64,000 nt of DNA, from the NCBI RefSeq assembly GCF_014698305.1, contig NZ_JACJST010000007.1, positions 168,705 to 232,704 on the forward strand. The letters run 5' to 3'. Each line of letters starts with the position of its first letter. The stretch's first letter is position 1. The translations under genes were made by a program, and so were the position numbers. The notes under the pieces are model-generated. The model was given only the letters and a program-made list of their open reading frames with translations. It made no database searches and was not told the origin of the DNA. Source of the stretch: Anabaena lutea FACHB-196. GTDB lineage: Bacteria; Cyanobacteriota; Cyanobacteriia; Cyanobacteriales; Nostocaceae. Of the stretch, positions 17,784 to 24,488 are shown in pieces.

Positions 17784-18070
17784 CTAAAAACGGTTAATAT
17801 CTCGACTTTATTAGGATAACAAAATTCAAAGCGAAAACTTCAATAAAAACTCTGCGTCACTTTGTCTTGAAAAGTTGAGCCACTTGCTTGCGGGGGTTCC
17901 CCCCGTTGAGCAAAGTGGCGTTCCTACGCCGGGAAACCCGGCTTTCACGAGGAACTTTTCGCTGCGTTTACCTCAGCGAACCTCTGTCTTGAAAAGTTTC
18001 CTACGCCGGGAAACCCGGCTTCGAGGAACTTTTCGCTGCGTTTAAAAGTAAAGTTTCCAACCGTTTTTAG
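17784..18070 (-). mobile_element. MITE-like element, copy 2 (inverted relative to copy 1)
   Basis: A 287-bp near-identical reverse complement of 12082-12370. The left end CTAAAAACGG starts at 17784 and the right end CCGTTTTTAG ends at 18070, followed by TA. The left flank has TC where copy 1 has TA, so any duplicated TA has changed. The internal module order is the same as copy 1, with a few substitutions and a short deletion in one palindrome (CGGCTTCGAGG where copy 1 has CGGCTTTCACGAGG-like sequence). Confidence 0.8.
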
Positions 18071-18137
18071 TATATCTATCTGAACAATTGATGCCAATTA
18101 AAAAATTGTTCAGCCTACTATATTAATTACAATCAAA

Positions 18138-19214
18138 CTAACCCAACACTGCTGAAGAAAACATCTGCGACAATGCCTCAAAATATGGCATTAAAGTGTT
18201 AGATTGTTCAGGAGTTAACCGATCAAATATTTCATATCTAAGTAAATACAACATTTGCCGAACCAGTTCCCACTGCACTTTTAATGTAGGATAAAGCATG
18301 ACACAAAGGGGAAATAACTCTTCTTGGATAGCAGAGATGCTTCCTTCTAAAGCACATACCCACAAATAGATTTGAAACATTTCCACATCTCGGATGCTAG
18401 ATGCTTTTACTATAGGGTCGCTTAACAACCCAGACATAGAGTGATAATTTGGAAAAAGTTCAATTATCCTTTGCCGAATATTATGGGCAATCTGGGTACT
18501 ATTTGGTAATAGGGTGTGGATTGCGGACATGACAGGGGAATTATAATCATGCTTTGCTGCTGCGTTATATGCACGTTGCAGAGGCATATATAGGTGATCA
18601 TCAATAACATTAAAGTACCGACTAATAAGTATTTTTTCCACAGGTTCAAGATTTTCTATGAGCATTTCGCTTGTGTAATGAAACTGCATACTCACAAACC
18701 CAATCAATCTAGGATCAATACTTGTATATTTATGCCTTATTGCTCCTATATCTGCACCAATGAAAATCGCTAACTTCTCAGGAGCTACCAGATCAGTATA
18801 AACTTCCAACCCCTGGTTATAGAGTGGAGATTCTTGTTTATCAAGTTTCATCAGCAAAGAAAGAGGGCGTGATGATGCTTTTTGAGTGTATACATCTAAA
18901 GCTTTTTGATAAATCCTAAAAGAATCTGCGGCAATGTCCCAAGGATTAATTATCTTAGGATCTATACCATGCAGCTTAACTTCCTCTGACAGCAGAAGCT
19001 CGGTTTTATTCCACGCTTTAGCACTGATAGCCCGTAAAGATAACAAGATTCCTTGAGCAGTTTTTTCGCGTCTACTTGGTGAAACTATTTCTGATAGAGT
19101 CAGATGTTCACCAGATTCTTGACTGCTAGTATTAACCTGGAGGTTGTTGACATACTTACTAGCCCATTGCTGTGCTAAAGATTCCACAGACTTCTGAGAT
19201 TCTATGTGGGACAC
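18138..19214 (-). CDS. Hypothetical protein, mostly helical, 358 aa
   Basis: I do not recognise the family. The frame is 358 codons from a GTG at 19214 (no suitable ATG close by). It is rich in predicted helix, with no signal peptide, membrane span, cysteine cluster or nucleotide-binding motif. Residues 1-50 look flexible and polar; from about residue 55 there is an uninterrupted helical pattern (for example VEKILISRYFNVIDDHLYMPLQ). Base composition is like its neighbours. It sits on the importer strand between a MITE-like element and the remnant of the importer ATPase gene, so it is likely another later arrival. A structure-based search would be more telling than sequence alone. Confidence 0.6.
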   Translation of the reverse strand: MSHIESQKSVESLAQQWASKYVNNLQVNTSSQESGEHLTLSEIVSPSRREKTAQGILLSLRAISAKAWNKTELLLSEEVKLHGIDPKIINPWDIAADSFRIYQKALDVYTQKASSRPLSLLMKLDKQESPLYNQGLEVYTDLVAPEKLAIFIGADIGAIRHKYTSIDPRLIGFVSMQFHYTSEMLIENLEPVEKILISRYFNVIDDHLYMPLQRAYNAAAKHDYNSPVMSAIHTLLPNSTQIAHNIRQRIIELFPNYHSMSGLLSDPIVKASSIRDVEMFQIYLWVCALEGSISAIQEELFPLCVMLYPTLKVQWELVRQMLYLLRYEIFDRLTPEQSNTLMPYFEALSQMFSSAVLG

Positions 19215-19440
19215 TACTTTGAAATTATTTACTAATGAGTTTCAGTGTATATCCGGGGATTATACAGTAAATATATCACATAAATTTTTAATTTTTTGGT
19301 CTAATCCAAAATTTGATATCTAAGCTTTAGCTGCTATCTTTCATTTAGACATCTTATGAAAAACAACATTTAAACTTACTATAAAGCATTTTTACAAGGT
19401 TTCTAGAGAAATTTTAATTTTTATATCTGTGTATTCTACT

Positions 19441-19528
19441 ACCACCCATCAACAAACCAATCTCCTCTACTGTCTGTCGTTTTTTCAGTATCTAAAATAT
19501 CAACAAACTCACCTTCATACATTACCGC
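19441..19528 (-). pseudogene. Duplicated and frameshifted 3' end of the BMP-importer ATPase gene
   Basis: These 88 nt are about 96% identical to 20293-20376, the last codons of the intact ATPase gene. There are three substitutions plus a 4-bp tandem duplication (ACAG) that shifts the frame after the codons for EKTT. Past the repeat the original frame would read ...LLMGGSRIHRYKN-stop, which may be the ancestral C-terminus. The two copies directly flank the xisH-xisI pair, with only 14 nt on one side and an overlap on the other. This is a direct, sequence-level trace of the xisHI insertion. Confidence 0.88.
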
Positions 19529-19542
19529 GATCGACTATTATA

Positions 19543-19878
19543 TTACGCCACACCATAACCCGTATACTCTCTTGCATAGGCTGGCTGTAATCCTAAAATA
19601 ATATCTTCCTTAAGTACCCCCATAGCTACTAATTCATTAGCAATTTGTTTATCTGTTTGATTTCTTTGAATCCATATTTTACCATCTTTAATATCCAAGT
19701 GTATGACACAATTGTAAATGCGACGATGTTTATCCCACCCTAAATCAACTATTTGATAATGATCTTGTTCTCTATCAAAAATTGTTTGAACTTCTATATC
19801 ACCATTGATAGGTTTACTTTGGCTATATTCAGTCAACAATTCTTGAACACACTGACGATAAAATGTTAATCTGTCCAT
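19543..19878 (-). CDS. xisI: XisI-like protein (fdxN element excision controlling factor family)
   Basis: The 111-aa product matches the XisI family: opening MDRLTFYRQCVQELL, the core DHYQIVDLGWDKHRRIYNCV and IHLDIKDGKIWIQRNQTD, and the tail AREYTGYGVA. In Anabaena, xisH and xisI are needed with the recombinase XisF for excision of the fdxN element. But xisHI pairs are abundant in cyanobacteria away from any such element, and their wider role is unknown. The start overlaps the end of xisH by 13 nt. No XisF-type recombinase is present in this window. Confidence 0.93.
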   Translation of the reverse strand: MDRLTFYRQCVQELLTEYSQSKPINGDIEVQTIFDREQDHYQIVDLGWDKHRRIYNCVIHLDIKDGKIWIQRNQTDKQIANELVAMGVLKEDIILGLQPAYAREYTGYGVA

Positions 19879-20285
19879 TTGACTATCACCTCATCAACTG
19901 GGTCATATACAATTAGCTTAACTTGATATTGCCGAATAGAAGCTTTTGGTAGATCACGTTGAAAAAACGACTCATAAGCTGATATGGGTACAGCTAAATA
20001 TAAAATTCTCGTACTATCGCTTACTTCTAATACTAAACGATAGTTTAAAAATTGTCCCAAGGCAGTATGAAAATCAAATAAAGCGGAGTCACTTAAAAAA
20101 CTTTTAATTTCAATTGCAATCTTTTCTCCTTCTCTTTCAGCCCCTAACAACTTTTCCGCACCTAAATCAATTCTAACTTCATCTTCTTCACCAAACTTTA
20201 GTGTGAGAGGGTCGTGTGTAATTAACCACTGTTGTTTCTGAAGACCTTTCTTAACTGCTTCATGAAATTTATCTTTAGCTGACAT
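19866..20285 (-). CDS. xisH: XisH-like protein with PD-(D/E)XK nuclease-like core
   Basis: The 139-aa product matches XisH: MSAKDKFHEAVKKGLQK, then the core VRIDLGAEKLLGAER followed by EKIAIEIKSF. The D...ExK spacing (Asp near residue 40, EIK near 60) is that of PD-(D/E)XK nuclease-fold proteins. I chose the ATG at 20285: it overlaps the stop of the preceding ATPase gene by 11 nt and begins the family consensus. Thus xisH-xisI are read as the tail of that gene's transcript. The pair behaves as an inserted cassette bounded by duplicated ATPase sequence. Confidence 0.93.
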   Translation of the reverse strand: MSAKDKFHEAVKKGLQKQQWLITHDPLTLKFGEEDEVRIDLGAEKLLGAEREGEKIAIEIKSFLSDSALFDFHTALGQFLNYRLVLEVSDSTRILYLAVPISAYESFFQRDLPKASIRQYQVKLIVYDPVDEVIVKWTD

Positions 20286-21756
20286 TTTTACCACCACCCA
20301 TCAACAAACCAATCTCCTCTACTGTCGTTTTTCCAGTATCTAAAATATCAATAAACTCACCTTTATACATTACCGCAATAGAATTGCTAATTGCCATCAC
20401 TTCCTCTAACTCTGTGGAAATATACAAAATAGCTGCCCCGCGTTCCCTTTCTGCTAACAATTTTCTATGTACTACTTCTATCGCACCCACATCTAAACCC
20501 CTAGTAGGTTGCATAGCTATAATTAAACTCGGTTCTCCTGCTAATTCTCTCGCTAAAACTACCTTTTGTTGATTTCCTCCTGATAGTTGACTTACTTGGA
20601 CATCTTCAGCTTTAATTCTAATATCAAACGTTTGCATTGCTAATTCAGCATTCTTTTTAATGGCTTGTTTTTGCAACAGAAATTTCCGAGAAAATGGCAA
20701 TTTTTTGAATTTTGTTAAAATCAAATTTTCGCTAATATTAAACTGCAAAACTAAACCTATTTTTTGCCTATCTTCGGGAATATAACCAATTTTAATATTT
20801 TTACTAATTTCGGAATTATACTCAATTTTACCTTCTTTAATAGTTCGCAAACCTGCTATCGTATCTGCTAATTCTCGCTGTCCATTACCATCTACTCCAG
20901 CAATTCCTAAAACTTCTCCTTCCCGCAATTGAAAAGAGACATTTTTAACAGCATTCACACCCCTATCATCTGCAACTTGTAAATTCTTTACCGATAACAA
21001 TAATTTTCCTAAAGATGGAGGAGATTTCTGCAAATTTAAAAGTACTTCTCGACCTACCATTAATTCAGCTAATTCTTGAGATGTTGTATTTTTAGCATTT
21101 ACTGTAGCGACGACTTTACCCCGACGTAAAACCGTTACCGTATCACACAAATTTATAACTTCTTCTAATTTATGACTAATAAAAATAATCGTATTTCCGT
21201 TATTAGCAAGTTGACGCAAAATGGTAATTAAAGATTTTACTTCTTGTGGTGTTAAAACTGCGGTAGGTTCATCAAGAATTAATAATTTTGCTCCTCGGTA
21301 AAGAACTTTGAGAATTTCTACCCGTTGTTGTGTTCCCACTGGTAAATCTTCAATTTTGGCATGGGGGTTAATTTCTAATTGATATAACTGAGATAAATTA
21401 GTGATTTCTTGTTGTTTTTGTTGAAGATTTAAACGCCATTTATTTTGAGTTCCTAAAATAATATTTTCTGTAACTGTTAATTGCGGTACAAGCATGAAAT
21501 GTTGATAAATCATGCCAATACCTAATTTGATTGCTTCACGGGGAGAGTTAATTTTTACTGGTTTATTATCTAAATAAATATTTCCTGAATCTGGTTGATA
21601 AAAGCCGCTAAGTATATTCATTAATGTGGTTTTACCTGCGCCATTTTCTCCTAATATTCCATGTATTTTTCCAGTTTCTACGGTTAGGTTAATATTGTCG
21701 TTAGCGACAAATGAACCAAAATTTTTAGTAATGTTTTCTAATTGGAGATATATCAT
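20275..21756 (-). CDS. BMP-type (sugar/nucleoside) ABC importer ATPase, two nucleotide-binding domains
   Basis: A 493-aa double ATPase of the RbsA/YufO type. Domain 1 has Walker A GENGAGKTT, signature region DLPVGTQQRVEIL and Walker B LLILDEPTAVLTP. Domain 2 has a Walker A-like GVDGNGQREL, signature QLSGGNQQK and the degenerate IIAMQPTRGLD. It energises the importer with the permeases at 13208-14134 and 16711-17766. The C-terminal tail GGGKNVS is probably not original: it reads into the xisH start (11-nt overlap), and a duplicated 3' end at 19441-19528 suggests the older tail was GGSRIHRYKN. The core ends intact, so function is likely kept. Confidence 0.93.
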   Translation of the reverse strand: MIYLQLENITKNFGSFVANDNINLTVETGKIHGILGENGAGKTTLMNILSGFYQPDSGNIYLDNKPVKINSPREAIKLGIGMIYQHFMLVPQLTVTENIILGTQNKWRLNLQQKQQEITNLSQLYQLEINPHAKIEDLPVGTQQRVEILKVLYRGAKLLILDEPTAVLTPQEVKSLITILRQLANNGNTIIFISHKLEEVINLCDTVTVLRRGKVVATVNAKNTTSQELAELMVGREVLLNLQKSPPSLGKLLLSVKNLQVADDRGVNAVKNVSFQLREGEVLGIAGVDGNGQRELADTIAGLRTIKEGKIEYNSEISKNIKIGYIPEDRQKIGLVLQFNISENLILTKFKKLPFSRKFLLQKQAIKKNAELAMQTFDIRIKAEDVQVSQLSGGNQQKVVLARELAGEPSLIIAMQPTRGLDVGAIEVVHRKLLAERERGAAILYISTELEEVMAISNSIAVMYKGEFIDILDTGKTTVEEIGLLMGGGKNVS

Positions 21757-21768
21757 TTTTTTGAAAAT

Positions 21769-22332
21769 TTATTCATTTAGCCAGCTAAAAATTTGACCCA
21801 CAGTCAGATTAAAAGACTCTGCAAAAGCTGGAACAGGTAAGCTATCTGTTTCTAGTTCAAATAATAGAATACGTTGATCAGCAAAATAGACAAAAACTAA
21901 TTTTTCTGCGGGGTCAATTAGCCAAGCCATTTGAGTACCATGACTAATACAATGGAGGATATTACGAACTACTTTAGTTTGACTTTGTTCAGGAGAAAGT
22001 ATTTCAATTGTCCAGTCAGGAGGGATAGCAAAGGTGTTAGCAACTTCACCATTTTCGTCGCGGGGAATACGTTCCCAAGTGAAGACTGCAATATCAGGTA
22101 CAATGGATCTACCGCCAAAGGTACAGCGTAATTCAGAGTATGCACGGGCTATGCGCTGGGGTTTGAGTGCTAGGTTAATATGAGAACCGAGGTCAAGCTG
22201 AACTGTGCTATGTTTTCCTTGGGGCATGGGTTTTTGAATGATTTCACCGTTAATAAATTCGCTTGCCGGTTTGGTTTCTGGCAATTTGAGAAATTCATCA
22301 AGGGTTAGGGGTTTGATAGCGGTTTGAACCAT
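21769..22332 (-). CDS. Uma2 family endonuclease-like protein (DUF820)
   Basis: The 187-aa protein opens with the family phrase KPLTLDEFLKLPETKPASEFINGEI and has the PDIAVF...PPDWTIEILSPEQSQ core. Conserved Glu/Asp/Lys residues give a PD-(D/E)XK-type fold. Family members are very common in cyanobacteria, often in tens of copies; their cellular role is unproven. It ends 12 nt before the importer ATPase start on the same strand, so it probably shares its transcript or has inserted into its leader. A second family member is at 60211-60849. Confidence 0.9.
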   Translation of the reverse strand: MVQTAIKPLTLDEFLKLPETKPASEFINGEIIQKPMPQGKHSTVQLDLGSHINLALKPQRIARAYSELRCTFGGRSIVPDIAVFTWERIPRDENGEVANTFAIPPDWTIEILSPEQSQTKVVRNILHCISHGTQMAWLIDPAEKLVFVYFADQRILLFELETDSLPVPAFAESFNLTVGQIFSWLNE

Positions 22333-22533
22333 TACCGTTGCTGGTTAGTGGATTGTTAATATTGTATCGTTTTTTAATTGTCAGAATCAGGATATCCAGG
22401 ATTTAAGGATTTACAGGATGTTGGTTTGCGTTAAGGTTTTTTAGATGTAAAGATTTTTGTGATGTACTAGAAACTTTTTTACTCTTGTATGATAACATTA
22501 AATTAGATGCAAATTTAGGTTCAATTAGTTGTC

Positions 22534-22824
22534 ATGATTAATTTAAGTCGAGATATTCAGTCACTTTCAACCTTTAAACGCAATACTAATGAACTGATTA
22601 ACCAGATGAAAGAAACTGGAGACCCAATGGTTTTAACAGTTAATGGTAAAGCAGAATTAGTAGTACAAGATGCTGTTGCTTATCAAAAATTACTGGATAC
22701 TTTGGAAAAGTTAGAAACTCTCATTGGTATTAAAAAAGGATTAGAAGATATCGCAACAGGTAATACACAATCTCTAAATCTTTTTATTCAAGAAATGCAG
22801 CAAAAATATGGAATTTCAGGTTAA
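22534..22824 (+). CDS. Phd/YefM-type antitoxin
   Basis: The 96-aa product has the Phd/YefM fold pattern: N-terminal DIQSLSTFKRNTNELINQMKETGDPMVLTVNGKAELVVQDAVAYQKLL, with a variable C-terminal tail for toxin binding. It neutralises the RelE/ParE-type toxin encoded immediately downstream (17-nt overlap, 22808-22824) and would repress its own promoter in the stretch just upstream. The pair runs on the opposite strand to the surrounding importer genes and separates the binding protein from the ATPase gene. Confidence 0.93.
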   Translation: MINLSRDIQSLSTFKRNTNELINQMKETGDPMVLTVNGKAELVVQDAVAYQKLLDTLEKLETLIGIKKGLEDIATGNTQSLNLFIQEMQQKYGISG

Positions 22825-23137
22825 ATTAACTGGTAATGCCAAACTAGAAATAGAAGCTGTATATCTTTGGTTAAAAGAATATAATCCTGATTATGCAGAT
22901 CAATGGTTTAGGGATTTAATGAATACTATTGCTACTTTGCAAGATAAACCTAAACGTTGTGCTTTTGCTAGAGAAAATGATGATTTTACTCAAGAGATAA
23001 GACAATTTTTATATGGGAAAGGAAGAAATAAATATCGTGTAATTCTCACCATTGAAGAGGATATTGTTTATATTCTTTATGTACGTCATAGCGCCCAATC
23101 TTCAATAATATTCAATCCTCTTGATTTTGAGGAATAG
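22808..23137 (+). CDS. RelE/ParE superfamily toxin
   Basis: The 109-aa product has the RelE/ParE plasmid stabilisation pattern: MEFQVKLTGNAKLEIEAVYLWLKE at the start, a central KPKRCAFARENDDF and the C-terminal strands NKYRVILTIEEDIVYILYVRHSAQ with the family Arg/His. The start overlaps the antitoxin gene by 17 nt, as usual for such pairs. Members act on mRNA or DNA gyrase; which one applies here cannot be told from sequence. Confidence 0.93.
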   Translation: MEFQVKLTGNAKLEIEAVYLWLKEYNPDYADQWFRDLMNTIATLQDKPKRCAFARENDDFTQEIRQFLYGKGRNKYRVILTIEEDIVYILYVRHSAQSSIIFNPLDFEE

Positions 23138-23157
23138 TGTAGATAATGCACGACAGC

Positions 23158-23316
23158 TTAGAGGATGTCTGAGAAGTATCAGAATTGATCAAGATCCCCC
23201 CTCACCCCCCTTTCCAAGGGGGGATAAATTACTCAAAGTCCTCCTTTTTAAGGAGGATTTAGGAGGATCTACAAGTGTTAGATCCCACACGAAAAAGTTT
23301 TCAGATATCCTCTTAA
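23158..23316 (+). mobile_element. Small inverted-repeat element of the GAGGATGT-ended family, copy 1
   Basis: The ends read TTAGAGGATGTCTGAGAAGT and its approximate complement AAAAGTTTTCAGATATCCTCTTAA, with TTA at each flank. The interior holds the G/C-rich inverted pair GATCCCCC...AAGGGGGG and CTCCTTTTTAAGGAGGA. A similar element at 36522-36687 shares the ends and the GATCCCCC interior; a half copy begins at 33168. An open frame across this region (23121-23333) is an artefact of the repeat. No transposase is encoded. Confidence 0.7.
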
Positions 23317-23348
23317 TGCACCCTACAATCTAATTTGTCTGAATCAGA

Positions 23349-24401
23349 TCATTTCTTCACACAACGGGTATCTTTTCCACCTTCTTTACATGACTCAAAA
23401 ATGATTTTCTGATCCACAATTTCCTGTTTTATTTTCATCACTTTCTCTTGAATTTCTGGCTTCACTACTCCAAATTTACCCAAATATAGAATCTCTGGTT
23501 TTTCCAAACCAATTGTATAAATTTCTCCTTTTAACTGTTTTTGTTTGGCTAATTCTGCTAAATAAGCAATTGCTAAATCTAACCGTTTAACCGCACTTGT
23601 TAAAACTGCTTTGGGGGCAATATCTAACTGATCTTTTGTATTCCCAAAAGCATAAACTCCTTGATCACTTGCTGTTTGTAAAACTGTGGCTGAAGAATTA
23701 TCTAACCATTGAAAAATCACATCATTACCAGCAGAAATTAAAGCCAGAGTGGCTTCTTTAGCTTTGGTAACATCATTCCAATCACCAAGGAAAGTAGAAG
23801 TAATTTGAATTTTTGGATTGACAGATTTTGCCCCTAATTCAAATCCCCGTAATTCTTGCTGTGTTGCTTCAAATTCCTGCCCAGCAATGTAAGCTAATTT
23901 GTTAGATTTAGTAATAGAAGCGCCAATAATTCCACATAAATAACTAGCTTGTAAATGATCTATTCGTAAAGCTGCGATATTATCACCTTTAATAGAACCA
24001 TTCACAGCAACAAAGAAAGTATTAGGGAATTGAGAAGCAACTTGTTCTATTGCTGCATCAAATTGTCCACCATGTGCAAATACTACATTGTAGCCTTTAC
24101 GAGCAAAATCTGTTAATGCTTCTGTTTGATCTGCTTGTGCTACATTTTCTACATACGCAATTTCTGCACCCTGCTTTTGTTTTGCGAGGTTAATACCTTC
24201 ATAACCAGATTGATTCCAAGCTTTATCTGTGATAACTCCAGGAAGGACAATTGCTATTTTCAATCCTTCACTACTATTAGCTGTTGTGGGTGTAGATGTA
24301 GAATTTGAATTAGGGTTATTAGTACAGGCTTTTAGTAGTAAACTAGTACCTAATGTAGCTGAACTATATACAATAAATTTACGCCGATTTAAGTTATTCA
24401 C
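23349..24401 (-). CDS. BMP family ABC transporter substrate-binding lipoprotein
   Basis: The 350-aa product matches the BMP/PnrA family, whose members bind nucleosides or purines, with KIAIVLPGVITDKAWNQSGYEGI (residues about 46-70) and GQFDAAIEQVA. The N-terminus NRRKFIVYSSATLGTSLLLKAC combines a twin-arginine-like motif with a lipobox (LLKAC), so a Tat-exported, lipid-anchored protein is likely. The start codon is GTG (24401). It is the first gene of the importer on this strand, but the ATPase is 1.6 kb downstream behind a toxin-antitoxin pair and Uma2. Confidence 0.92.
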   Translation of the reverse strand: MNNLNRRKFIVYSSATLGTSLLLKACTNNPNSNSTSTPTTANSSEGLKIAIVLPGVITDKAWNQSGYEGINLAKQKQGAEIAYVENVAQADQTEALTDFARKGYNVVFAHGGQFDAAIEQVASQFPNTFFVAVNGSIKGDNIAALRIDHLQASYLCGIIGASITKSNKLAYIAGQEFEATQQELRGFELGAKSVNPKIQITSTFLGDWNDVTKAKEATLALISAGNDVIFQWLDNSSATVLQTASDQGVYAFGNTKDQLDIAPKAVLTSAVKRLDLAIAYLAELAKQKQLKGEIYTIGLEKPEILYLGKFGVVKPEIQEKVMKIKQEIVDQKIIFESCKEGGKDTRCVKK

Positions 24402-24488
24402 CGAGTTAATTGCCCTAAAAAATTATCTTTTGCATACATGATCAAATATTTTAACATTGCTATGTAAAAGTGTTGATTTTTCCAAGCC

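Noticed and set aside
19543..20285. xisHI as evidence of an fdxN excision element in the window
   Set aside because: No XisF recombinase, no fdxN or nif gene and no element borders are present; the pair is solitary.
23121..23333. Open frame of 70 codons after the RelE-type toxin gene
   Set aside because: It lies across an inverted-repeat element and its composition follows the repeat; no start signal.
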